A model generated the notes under the pieces. That model did not search any database and was not told the DNA's origin. It saw only the letters and a list, made by a program, of their open reading frames with translations. This document shows, one piece after another, positions 56,001 through 64,000 of a stretch of DNA of 64,000 nt; positions within the stretch are counted from its first letter, which is position 1, and each line of letters opens with the position of its first letter. Made by a program: the position numbers and the translations under genes. The stretch is from the NCBI RefSeq assembly GCF_963678635.1, contig NW_026971149.1, positions 1,180,001 to 1,244,000 on the forward strand, read 5' to 3'. The stretch is from Symsagittifera roscoffensis (taxonomy: Eukaryota; Xenacoelomorpha; Acoela; Convolutidae).

Positions 56001-57626
56001 GTTCACTTGAAAGTTTCCGCAAAGCCCAATGAAAGTGAATTTTCGTTTTCGTTTGTCGCTTTCGTTAAGCACAACATGTATATAGGACCCGATGTTATAA
56101 ACGTTTCCGAATTGCAGGTCAAATACCCGCAACTAGCCCCGTTAAAGACGACTGCGTATAAGTACAAAGAGATTGAGATAGTTATAGGACAGGACTTCTA
56201 TCATGCGATAAGACCCCTCGAACATGTCTTCGGAGATGAACTTGACTCACCGTGCGCCGTCCGACTTCCGATAGGTTGGGTCATTAGTGGTCCGTCTCCT
56301 GATCGTTCGTCCTTAAATTATTCTTCCTTTAACTGCGTTACGCACGATACTTCTCTGACCGACCAAATCAAAACTTGGTATGAGTTAGAGTCGTATGGTG
56401 CGTTCAAGCAAGTAGATGCCCGTTCCGCCGCAGACAAGCGTGCTTTGTCGATCCTAAAAACTGAAACCGTTCACGATGGTGAGCGTTACACTGTACCGAT
56501 GCTGTGGAGTGATAATGATGTTAGCTTGCCTAACAATTATTATTCTTCATTAGCCCAATTAAAGTCGTTAGAGAAAAGATTAGATAAAGATCCGTTACTT
56601 CGCGAGAAGTATACCGAAACAATCAGAGAAGATATAAGTAAAGGATATGTCATAACCGTCAACCCGCACGATCCCAGCTCACGAGCCGAACGTGAGTGGT
56701 ATCTACCACACCATCCGGTTTTGAACCCGAACAAACCCGGCAAGGTGCGCCGTGTGCTCAATGGAGCATCCAAATTTCATGGCACTTCCTTAAATAGATC
56801 TCTCTTGGTTGGCCCGGATCTCCTTCAAAATCTTATTTTTGTACTGTTGAGGTTCCGTCAACACAAGTACGCCGTCTCAGCGGACATAGAAGGTATGTTC
56901 TTACAAGTTGGAGTACTTGCGCGAGATCAACCGTCTCTCCGTTTTTTGTGGCGGGAGGACCCCACTTCAAGTGTGGTGGTTCACCAATACACCCGTCATA
57001 TTTTTGGCGCTCGTGATTCGCCAACTTGTGCGAATTTCGCGCTACAAAAAACTGCTTCTGATAATCAAGCTGAATACCCCGAAGCCGCTTCAGCCGTTGT
57101 CCAGAAGTTTTACATGGACGACTATCTTGACTCGTTCGAAAATACCGCTAACGCTCTTAGCCTAAGTAAAGACTTAGTCGCAATGCTCAAATTAGGTGGG
57201 TTTAACCTGACAAAGTTTGTTAGCAATGTACCCGAAGTTACAACCGCTCTTAATCCGGACAACCGTGAGTCCAACCCGTCAGTTAAGGATATTTGTAAGA
57301 GTCCAGACCAATCGTCGCATGTTCTTGGTCTCAGGTGGGATCATGTAAAAGATACCCTAGTAGTAAGTAGAGGTGTTGATCGACCACTAGATAAAGCAAT
57401 TACTCAACGCACCGTGTTGAGTTTTGTTTCCTCAGTTTTTGATCCAATAGGACTGGTAGCTCCATATACTGTGAAAGCGCGCCTTTTACTAAAAGACATA
57501 TGGAGAATCAGTGGTCAAAAGTGGGATGATGATCTCCCAGAGGAAATTAAACAACAATTTCTAGATTGGCACTCAGGACTTCCGCTATTAGGTACTCTGA
57601 CGATACCTCGTAGCTACTTTACCTAA
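53064..57626 (+). CDS. gag-pol: BEL/Pao gag-protease-reverse transcriptase polyprotein, ends at premature stop
   Basis: 1,520 codons from ATG in a good context (GCCATGG). The N-terminal ~250 residues are charged and coiled-coil-like (residues ~180-250), followed by a Pro/Ser/Val-rich linker (~290-590). A DUF1759-type capsid domain spans ~590-750 (EVFDGEPLNWYEWFGQF). Zinc knuckles are C809-x2-C-x3-H-x4-C, CFSCLQGNHTFRKC and a third Cys/His cluster. The aspartic protease has ALCDTGSTHSWVS with Asp939. RT covers ~1150-1450, with FYMDDYLDS and Asp pair at 1352-1353. RNase H begins near 1500 but TAA at 57624-57626 cuts it; the same frame is open again immediately after. In an intact element this would be one ~2,000-residue polyprotein, so the stop is a recent disabling mutation. 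Confidence 0.95.
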   Translation: MDENFQKRVQRLFAKRTKLENELYKCHEIIIENIESQSRSSKIDTQIQNCKSLIETAVEINEELIKLASKSVDPDKLIPAQDMWLHTVTSRNDTVLQKAASYKAGLKVEPEEAELDNVAESLSTIVTTQPQDSHEADARSKVSRYSSRHHKSGSHKSSRYTVAQSKTSTEKRLDLLVLKKQQEELERQAKVSLKLKAQQNKIKEQQGNLELEELAEVHRKKLAEIELKEFELEEEISAASEKIGNASVTHVDPQRTEQWVENVVTEQEQAEVVASSEQSHPVVESSTLIATDVLQGTGAVVSGGAVVNAGQTTYSEPGGHNRNRIQAQRSSLVQSRLSLHSIENPSSLPQFVASSSNFVTPHLASTPHAEVSQNHNLIPQASGSIPASMPFGNPTINVAPPSVSTVTNPVSLPASQPFVPPLTVPIPISLPIIQPFVPSTVPIPSLLPVSQPHSGPVSTGYQAPAAPSHQPINVPNNPTSFSSEHYNPYSSLWRPAATAQTMPVPQYCAPPSNVFSVTTPVVPPNTVVPYTSFGTVYYTQPQAHPVVETAHQGYPPTYPAPTTGPSYVPNSEQPISARELADIILHSRKDRLPELNLEVFDGEPLNWYEWFGQFQATVDSAMLTDDEKLKYLKTHVKDKAKSAIAEYGYSGVLYKDALATLQRKFGQPHVVVGAHMDKLKNFPALKMRNSDHVISFSAVISGLVAVFRSLSFNDDLKSVNLLNQAVSKLPPNLKEAWSMHTVRQHWQRLTLLDFNDWLKNKVEGHERLKSLVKVEQPVKQKVVTKVLAGNTKVSSKDEKRREKTRFPPCSLCKGQHALWNCSVFKEKNATQRAKYVAEQKLCFSCLQGNHTFRKCQKARKCPKQDCESTHNVLLHGAEKVFPPKEADRSPSTQTNTNTTSANNAACVKPCEGTAKGILPVALVDVSSGSENSNALALCDTGSTHSWVSAALVERLKLVGTPVNVTTDGFNSAKVSKTQRVHLKVSAKPNESEFSFSFVAFVKHNMYIGPDVINVSELQVKYPQLAPLKTTAYKYKEIEIVIGQDFYHAIRPLEHVFGDELDSPCAVRLPIGWVISGPSPDRSSLNYSSFNCVTHDTSLTDQIKTWYELESYGAFKQVDARSAADKRALSILKTETVHDGERYTVPMLWSDNDVSLPNNYYSSLAQLKSLEKRLDKDPLLREKYTETIREDISKGYVITVNPHDPSSRAEREWYLPHHPVLNPNKPGKVRRVLNGASKFHGTSLNRSLLVGPDLLQNLIFVLLRFRQHKYAVSADIEGMFLQVGVLARDQPSLRFLWREDPTSSVVVHQYTRHIFGARDSPTCANFALQKTASDNQAEYPEAASAVVQKFYMDDYLDSFENTANALSLSKDLVAMLKLGGFNLTKFVSNVPEVTTALNPDNRESNPSVKDICKSPDQSSHVLGLRWDHVKDTLVVSRGVDRPLDKAITQRTVLSFVSSVFDPIGLVAPYTVKARLLLKDIWRISGQKWDDDLPEEIKQQFLDWHSGLPLLGTLTIPRSYFT

Positions 57627-58274
57627 CCAATCGACCGCTGTGAACTTCACACGTTCGGTGATAGTTCGCAGGACGTTTTTTGCGCCGTATCGTTTCTCCG
57701 AGCCCGACTTGCTAAATCGCAAAAGACCGAGTTAGCTTTTGTATTTGGGAAAGACTGTGTAGCGCCTATGAAGATGCTCTCCATTCCCAAGTTAGAGCTT
57801 CAGGCTGCTCTGCTTGCGACTCGACTCAAAGAAGAGATTTTGAAAGCGCTTACTTTCAAAGTAAGCAATGTATTCATGTGGACTGATTCTACCACCGTTC
57901 TCCAGTGGCTTAACTCGTGCAACAAACTTCCTGTGTTTGTTGGAAACCGCACTGGTGAAATCTTGGAGTCCACCACCATTGATCAATGGAATTATGTACT
58001 CAGTGGTGATAACCCAGCTGATACCGGCACACGAGGGATTTCTTCGGAACCCCTCAAGGATAGCAGCTGGGTTAGAGGCCCTAGTATATTGAGGACATGT
58101 GATTGGCCATTCAAGCCGAACACTGATGTCATCAAAAAGATCCAATTAAAAGGCCCACTCTGTGACATTGATACATGCCTTGAGACTGCATCTACGTTTG
58201 TTGTTGATGCTTCATCTGAGAAAGCGCCGTCGATCCGTCTGTTTAAAAATTGGGGTCGACTGGATGGTCAATAA
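57627..58274 (+). pseudogene. RNase H and linker of the BEL/Pao polyprotein, continuing after the stop
   Basis: In frame with the upstream polyprotein and open to 58274. It shows IPKLELQAALLATRL and FMWTDSTTVLQWL, the RNase H Glu and Asp regions of BEL/Pao. The section then ends around LFKNWGRLDG, near 58255. In BEL elements ~90 more residues normally stand between this point and the integrase, so an internal deletion with frame change is likely. A TGGATGGTC motif repeated at 58261 and 58277 marks the junction. Confidence 0.85.
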
Positions 58275-59482
58275 TACTGGATGGTCGACACCGAGTTGCT
58301 CATATGTTGATTAGGCATATGCACTTTCAACATGCACATCAGGGGTTGGATTACATGCGTGCTGTAGTTCAGTTGAAATACATTGTTCTGAAGTTGCGCT
58401 GGTTACTTGGGAACATCGAAAATACTTGCATAACATGCCGTAAGCGCAAAGCAAAAACAGTTGTGCCCATTATGTCTGACCTACCGATTGAAAGACTGGG
58501 TTACAAGCAGCCTCCCTTCTCCAACACAGGTGTTGATTACTTTGGCCCGTTTCAAGTGCCGACACGCCGAAGTACCGAAAAGAGATGGGGTTTCCTATTT
58601 ACCTGCCTCACGACTCGAGCAGTTCACATCGAGTTGGTTCCATCTCTCGATACTAGTTCCTGCGTCATGGGCGTAGTGCGATTTATTGCAAGGCGAGGTA
58701 CCCCCAAAACCATTCTTTCTGACAATGACACGAATTTTGTTGGTGCTCAAAAGGAGCTCCTATCCTGTGTCCAAAATTGGAACAAAGTCGCCCCGGCCGT
58801 TTTCGTCCACAAAGGCATTAAGTGGAAGTTTAACCCGCCCAGTGCCCCTCATCACGGTGGCGCCTGGGAGCGGCTAGTGAGAAGTGTTAAGCGAGTGTTG
58901 TACGACATATTAGGCAACAGGAGGTTAACTGAGGAAGTTCTAGGAACAACGCTCTGCCTAGTTGAACAATTACTTAACGCAAGACCGATCACTCCGGTCA
59001 GTTCCGATCCGCACGACCTAGAGGCACTCACCCCGAATCACTTCATTCTCGGTCACAGCGCAGCTAGCTTCCCGTCGCTAAGTTTCGAAGAAAACTTTGA
59101 TCATAAAAAGCGTTACGCCAGAGCACAATCGTACGCTAACGCAGTTTGGTCACGCTGGCTGCGTGAATATGTACCATCTCTCAACAAGAGAGCAAAGTGG
59201 CATAATGATTCGGATGTCACACTGAAAACCGGCGACTTGGTTTGGGTAGTCGAACCCGACAGCCCACGTGGGCATTACCCACTCGCCCGTATTGCTAAGC
59301 TACACTACGGCAAAGACGGATGCGCGCGATCCGCCGACATAAAGACCGTTACGAGCGAACTGACCCGCCCGACCGTAAAGCTCGCTCCCGTTCTTCCTTG
59401 TTTAGGGGTGGAGGATGTTGCAGCGCAAAGATTAAACAATAGTATAAATGCATATAAAAGTAAATGCATACAGGGACAGTAG
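58250..59482 (+). CDS. BEL/Pao integrase, shifted frame
   Basis: 410 codons, one frame off from the upstream polyprotein. Zinc-binding HHCC: LIRHMHFQHAHQ and CITCRKRK. Catalytic core: NTGVDYFGPF (Asp), ILSDNDTNFVG (Asp) and HHGGAWERLVRSV (Glu), a complete D,D,E triad. A DUF5641-like C-terminal domain contains LKTGDLVWVVE. The frame runs into the right LTR and stops at 59482, as often seen in this group. The first codons before ILDGRH are not native: the real polyprotein has no separate start here, so expression of this part would need an intact upstream frame. Confidence 0.9.
   Translation: MGSTGWSIILDGRHRVAHMLIRHMHFQHAHQGLDYMRAVVQLKYIVLKLRWLLGNIENTCITCRKRKAKTVVPIMSDLPIERLGYKQPPFSNTGVDYFGPFQVPTRRSTEKRWGFLFTCLTTRAVHIELVPSLDTSSCVMGVVRFIARRGTPKTILSDNDTNFVGAQKELLSCVQNWNKVAPAVFVHKGIKWKFNPPSAPHHGGAWERLVRSVKRVLYDILGNRRLTEEVLGTTLCLVEQLLNARPITPVSSDPHDLEALTPNHFILGHSAASFPSLSFEENFDHKKRYARAQSYANAVWSRWLREYVPSLNKRAKWHNDSDVTLKTGDLVWVVEPDSPRGHYPLARIAKLHYGKDGCARSADIKTVTSELTRPTVKLAPVLPCLGVEDVAAQRLNNSINAYKSKCIQGQ
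59404..59415 (+). other. polypurine tract
   Basis: AGGGGTGGAGGA lies directly before the right LTR (one T interrupts it), at the position used to prime plus-strand DNA synthesis. It is inside the integrase reading frame. Confidence 0.75.
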
Positions 59483-59863
59483 CCAAGCGTATACATGGTG
59501 CGTCCCGGCGGGTTTGGCGCCGGTTCGAATCCCGACTAGGTCATTTCCTTTCTAGAACTCGAATGTGCACCGAACTTGATGGGATGCTCCGTAACCAGGT
59601 TCGGTCCCCCCAAAACCCATTTTAACCGTCTTTTCGCTCTAATTTGGTTCAGCCTTGGTTAAGGCTGACCTTTAAAAAGAGCAATTTGTCTCAAGGACAA
59701 ATACTGGCCATTTTTGCAGCTTGCTTTGAGTTATGCAAAACAGCTTGCTCAAAAAAGTTTGTTATGAAATCTCATTGTTACCGAGTTATTTTTGCCGATA
59801 AAATGCTCGAATTAAACTCTTTGAAATTCGATATTTTTACAATCCGTGGAGATTGAGCGCACA
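59416..59863 (+). repeat. right (3') LTR of the BEL/Pao element
   Basis: 448 bp. TATAAAAG is at 59453-59460, the A box at 59480-59490 and the B box at 59522-59532, both boxes unchanged from the left LTR. It carries 13 bases (AAACAGCTTGCTC) where the left LTR has 31 different ones. Confidence 0.95.
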
Positions 59864-59868
59864 ACAAC
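59864..59868. repeat. 5-bp target site duplication, right
   Basis: ACAAC, the exact copy of 51064-51068. Confidence 0.9.
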
Positions 59869-60051
59869 AGCGCCAAATTTTGATTACCAGATTTTAAAAA
59901 CTCCGGATTGTTGAAACAGGTTGAAAAACTCCTTAATATTTTTTGAAATAAAGAAAAAAAACTAGTCAGACTTTCAAAGTTGAAAAAAATAGATATTTTT
60001 TTCAAGAAGAAACAGAAAAAAAACAACACCGACGACAGTAAAAAAGGTTTT

Positions 60052-61660
60052 TGGATTCCAGTATCTCCGGACCTGTGTCGTATCGCAATCTCGTACATTA
60101 ACGTTGTCATTACGACAAAAACAAGACATTAGTCTCTCTATCGCACCCATCTGTTCAACACAGTTTGGCACATTCAATACATTGCAATTGGTTGGTACGG
60201 ATCAAGGCCATAAGAGAAGTCTAGTGCGCTCAACTGACTCAAGATAGAAACGACTTCTTCTATTTCACTCGTAGATGAGTGGGTTAGTTGCAGCCTTACT
60301 GCCTTCATCGCCCTCACTGCTACTCTTGGCATTGAGTCCGGCTGGTCAGAGAGCTCTTTAGAGAACATTTCCCCGCAGCCCCATACAAGCCTCAAGTTTT
60401 TTCGGTTCCTGTATGACCATTTTGTGCAACATAATGACAGGGATAATCTCCATGAGTCAGTTTATCCTTTCTCCAATTTTTGTCCCCCGAGGTTTCAAAT
60501 AGTGGATCTACTTCAATGTTTGTTAGGTGTGACTCGTTATTCTTGATTACATTAGAGAAAACGATTGGCAGAGACCCTTTTGCTTACTGTTTCTCAGAGT
60601 CACTACCTTTCCCGCGATTATGTGATCTTCCACCATGTCTTTTTTATCAGCGGGAGATATGCCCGGGACAGCCCCAGAACCTCAGAGAACAAGTATTTGA
60701 CCAGTCTGGTATCCTGTACAGCCTCAAGCGCTTGAGCACCGAGAAGGAATAACGGAGAAAAACCTGCTGCGTTCTTGCGTTCACGCAGCAAATACTTAGA
60801 TAAGTTTGATGTGATTCGTTATGTTCATGCACGTTTCGTTCTCAAGAGCCTCTCGGTTTTCTCCGATCTATCGCTCTGTCTGTAGCACTCCGAGGAAGAG
60901 CTCAACACTTAGGGATATCAATTACTTTTGAACCGGATCTAGCCATTATATGTTAAAATATATCTTCCACGATAAGGATGTGAGCTTGAAGTCACGCCAT
61001 TAAAGTCTGCTATCTACCCCATCTCTTTCTTTGCAATGATCAGTTTTCCGTGTAGTCGCACTAGCTGAAAGTGATGTTGAATCAAAGTTTTCAGTAAATG
61101 GCCGCTACCACTAATATGACCTTCCAGGCATACATTTTTTCATCCAATTAATTAGACGATTCGCTTCGGACAGCTCTGTGACCTAGATGAACAATTGCTA
61201 GATCTTGGAAGCTTTCTACTTCACTTGGTTCCAGCTTCACTCTAACGTTATCTTCCAATTGCGTCCCTTGTAAGACTTGGACACGAACCTCATGATCTAC
61301 AAGCATGTTCGTAACGTTTCGCTCCTTGAGCCACGTTCAAAAATCATGAATACCTACATCCTGGGCATCGAGCATTTGACCACAGAGTCCTCTAAAAAAG
61401 CGTCTGACCGCAGCAATACTGATGATTACTCATCTTATCAAGATTTTTAAAAAAAAGATCAAATACATTGAAAAGCTTCCAAGTTTTCTTTCAGAGTAAA
61501 AGAAAAACTAATTTGGTTCATTGCACAGTTCCAGAACTTCGAACTTGGAAAAAAAACAAAGTTATCATTCGAAGCTGCTCCAGAATAAACAATAGCTAAA
61601 AGTTTGTAATTCAGGCTAGGTTGATTCAAATTTTAACACAGAAGACAATATAAATAGCTT
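60052..61660 (-). pseudogene. tandem duplicate D1 of unrecognised decayed coding sequence
   Basis: Aligns with 61666-63070 in the same orientation with an offset of ~1.61 kb, beginning at GGA[TC]TCCAGTAT. Minus-strand pieces include the frame 60395-60174 (73 codons, with SEIEEVVSILSQLSALDFSYG), the frame 60832-60647 and a stretch near 61160-61260 with KLEPSEVESFQDL. Stops and shifts interrupt all of them. Several amino-acid stretches are kept between copies in spite of base changes, suggesting former coding, but no domain is recognised. 61440-61660 has no counterpart in D2. Confidence 0.45.
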
Positions 61661-61665
61661 TTGGA

Positions 61666-63070
61666 CTCCAGTATTTCTTGACCTGTGTCGCATCGCACGC
61701 TTGTACATCAACGTTATCACCACTACACAAAACCATGAGATTGTTCCTCTGTTTTCCCCATCACGTTCACATAATTTGGCTCATTCAATGCTTTGCAAGT
61801 GGTCGGAACAGAGCAATGCCACATGTGAAGTATAGCGCGCTCAACTGCCTTAAGATGGGAATGACTTCTTCTATGTCACTCGCAGACAATCGGGGTACTT
61901 ACCGCCTTACTGCCGTCATCTCCCTCATTGCTACTCTTGACACGGCTGGTCAAGGAGCTCTTTAGAGAACACTTTCCCGAAGTCCCACATCAGCCTCAAG
62001 TTTTCTAGGTTCCTGTACCCACAATTTGTCCTGTCACACAATGACCGGGACATTATCCCTGAGTCAGTATAATATTCGTCCATTTTTTGTAGCCCGTGGT
62101 GTCAAATAGTGGCTCTACTTCATTACTTATTTGGAGTGTTTCATTTTTCTTGTATTCAGTAAAAAAATCAATTTCCAGTGAACGTTTCGCTTTCTGATCC
62201 TCAAATTCACTCATGTTCTCTTCATCAAGTGATCTTCCACTACGTCTTTCTTATCAGGCTGAGATCTGTCCGGGAATGCCCAAAAACCTCAGAGAACAAG
62301 TCATTCGACCAATCTGGCATCCTGTACAGCCTCACGCACTTGAGCACCGAGAAAGAATAATGGAACAATACTTACTGCGTTCATGCGTTCACACGACCAA
62401 ATAATTAAATAAGCAGGACTATGGTGTGACTCGCTCTGTTTCACACACGTCTGGTTCTGGAGAGCCTCTCAACAGTCTCCGATGTATTGCTCTGTGTACA
62501 ATACTCCGAGGAACAACTCTACTTTAAGGGTATCACATAATTTGCAACAGCTCTAGCCATTCTACGTTAAAAAGTATTATAATCACGTTTACTTGAGTCA
62601 CGCCATGATAGTGTGCAATCAGGCCCACGCCTTTCTGCTTCGCAACGCTCAGTTTTCTGGAAAGTCTCAATAACTAACGATGATGTTGAATGAAAATTTT
62701 CAGACAAGGGCTGATACCACAAGTATGACCTTCCAAACATACATTTTTCTTCATCAAATTGGTATGAAATTCGCCTCGGACAGTTCTGTGATCTGGGTGC
62801 GCAATTGGTAGATCTTGAATCATTCGTCTTCACTTTGCTCCAGTACGATGTCGGAATGATTTCCTATATTGCCTTCGTATTTAGAGTTGAATGTCAATAA
62901 AATTTTCATAAGTTCCCTCATGGTCAACAAGTTGGTTCGAAACGGTTAATTTCCTTGAGCAACAATCAAAAACAATGGTTACCCATATCCTGGGCATCAA
63001 GGAGTCGACCACAGATATCTCCAAAATTGCTCCTAATTGCACCGATACCTATGTTAGCGTCTATTTTTGC
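61666..63070 (-). pseudogene. tandem duplicate D2 of unrecognised decayed coding sequence
   Basis: The minus-strand frame 62833-62567 (88 codons) and an overlapping frame with DLPIAHPDHRTVRGEFHTN and KKNVCLEGH are the clearest parts. In D1 the same residues occur across a frameshift. Plus-strand frames 61678-62404 are antisense. Family unknown. Confidence 0.45.
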
Positions 63071-63094
63071 TACTGAGCTTAAGCCAAAGGTAGC

Positions 63095-63530
63095 TTTCTC
63101 ATAATGTAATTTTAGATAAGCTGCACCGTCTGCTCATCCCGGTATCCTATTTTTGGCCGGATAGAATCGTTCAACATCTTAGTCTAATACCAATTTTAAT
63201 CTTACTCTTATTTCTCCTAGAATCAAAAGATCTTATGTATATTGGTATCGCGAGTTAGTTTTGGAGTTTGTGCAAAAAGAGAGCAACTGTAGTCTAAGAT
63301 TTTTTCAAATTTTTCTGGTGCTGAAACCACAAATAATTTTAGCGCTAGAAAAAACTATCAGTGTTAGTGATAGATTTTGATTGGTACGCTTTTAATATTT
63401 TACAGGGGTAATTTTATCAAAAATATAATTGGTTTTAAATAAGTGTTCAGAACTGCTACCACCCATCCGGGGCTTAGAGACCTTTCAGCTTTTAAATTGT
63501 TTATTGTAAAGGAGGACGGGTGGAGAAGTT
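63095..63530 (+). repeat. dispersed repeat, copy 2
   Basis: Counterpart of 28785-29225, same orientation, with scattered substitutions and small indels. The two copies lie 34 kb apart and bracket both the gypsy cluster and the BEL/Pao element. Confidence 0.65.
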
Positions 63531-63565
63531 TTTTTGAGAGAATGGAGCAATTACTTTATGAAGGG

Positions 63566-63662
63566 AGGATATATGTAGTTGTTTGTAGTTGTTTAGTAGT
63601 TGTTGTAGTTGTATGTAGTTGCTTGATGTAAGTAGTTGTTTGTGGAGATTATATGTAGTTAC
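63566..63662. repeat. TAGTTGT-type simple repeat
   Basis: Imperfect repeats of GTAGTTGT/TAGTTGTT. The open frame at 63443-63631 runs into this repeat and is not a gene. Confidence 0.8.
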
Positions 63663-64000
63663 GCATCTCGTGAAACCCCGATCCTCTATTTTTGATAAGA
63701 GTGGCTCCCGATGAGCAACTTTTTAAAATAACCAATTAAATAAAAACGCTTTTGCGAAACAAACTAAAGGAAGATCATAACTAAAACTGATCCCACAAAC
63801 AAGATTAAGATATATAAATGCAATGTATAAGATTTCTTGGAGTAAACGGAACGAGCAGCAAAGGAGATGAAAACTCGATTACATTCCAACTCTGAAATGG
63901 CAAATTCAGCGGTTTGTTACCGTATTATCTACAAGATTTAGAGTATGGACTCTACATTGCAGTAAGAGGAACCATTGAAACAGACCAATGGCCAACTCGA
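63663..64000. other. AT-rich end of window, nothing recognised
   Basis: No open frame, repeat or RNA gene could be supported in the last ~340 bases. Confidence 0.5.

Larger units (their letters stand above)
51069..59863 (+). mobile_element. BEL/Pao LTR retrotransposon, full length, recently inserted
   Basis: Two LTRs (51069-51534 and 59416-59863) begin TGTTGCAGCGC and end GAGCGCACA. The flanking target duplication ACAAC is perfect (51064-51068 and 59864-59868). Five-base duplications, gag with a DUF1759-like domain, an A17/DUF1758-type protease with DTGS, RT with YMDD and integrase with a DUF5641-like tail in gag-PR-RT-RH-IN order identify BEL/Pao. The LTRs differ by about 10 substitutions over ~435 aligned bases plus one replaced block, so insertion is fairly recent. 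Coding capacity is broken by one stop codon (57624) and a frameshift near 58260, so this copy is non-autonomous. Confidence 0.95.

Noticed and set aside
28785-63530. A single 35-kb giant LTR element bounded by the dispersed repeat
   Set aside because: Inner content is two unrelated retroelement families in opposite orientation with an intact BEL/Pao target duplication; the outer repeats are too diverged to be LTRs of a recent insertion.
63443-63631. 62-codon plus-strand frame
   Set aside because: Half of it is the TAGTTGT simple repeat.

Overview
This is eukaryotic, almost certainly animal and probably arthropod, nuclear DNA made up mostly of mobile elements, tandem arrays and their decayed remains. 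I find no intact host gene, no rRNA gene, no CRISPR array and no bacterial-style operon. The arthropod inference rests on a BEL/Pao element next to an envelope-bearing Ty3/gypsy element; the species is not identifiable from what I can see.

Left part (1-28 kb). Two arrays of a ~455-bp unit (about 10 units each, 1.07-5.55 kb and 7.06-11.29 kb, plus strand) are each followed by a copy of an unrecognised decayed coding module. Nearly every legible unit carries an 18-bp dyad, GATGAGG-N4-CCTCATC. The same family recurs in inverted orientation at 15.5-17.85 kb and 20.5-28 kb, where the arrays shrink to 1-1.5 units. Those inverted copies belong to a direct duplication of ~5 kb (about 12.4-17.85 versus 17.85-23.4 kb). 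Inside it, a tract of ~890 bp is almost identical while its flanks are clearly diverged, as expected from gene conversion. AT-rich spacers hold short direct repeats rich in CCAATCAG and two copies of a probable LINE reverse-transcriptase fragment. 23.2-28.0 kb is a GC-richer, frame-broken minus-strand pseudogene of unknown origin.

Middle part (28.8-50 kb). This very AT-rich stretch holds two damaged copies of one Ty3/gypsy element, both on the minus strand and arranged head to tail. The right copy has a tandemly duplicated gag (zinc knuckle present twice), RT, RNase H, integrase and the upstream part of an env-like gene. The left copy has RT, integrase and the distal part of env, but its RNase H is deleted. 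Their lesions are complementary: RT Asp-Asp is intact on the left and altered on the right; the integrase Glu is intact on the left and Lys on the right. One env fragment resembles the glycoprotein family shared by chuviruses and arthropod LTR elements.

Right part (51-64 kb). A young BEL/Pao element (51069-59863) is complete from LTR to LTR, with a perfect 5-bp target duplication (ACAAC) and LTRs that differ by ~2% plus one replaced block. It carries gag-protease-RT-RNase H-integrase, broken by one stop codon and one frameshift. Three features are unusual: a tRNA-like A box/B box pair in both LTRs; a fragment of a TPR co-chaperone-like gene in the leader; and three ~195-bp leader repeats that each fold into a hairpin whose stem covaries between copies. 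Beyond it lie a ~1.6-kb tandem duplication of unrecognised decayed coding sequence and a dispersed repeat that also occurs at 28.8 kb.
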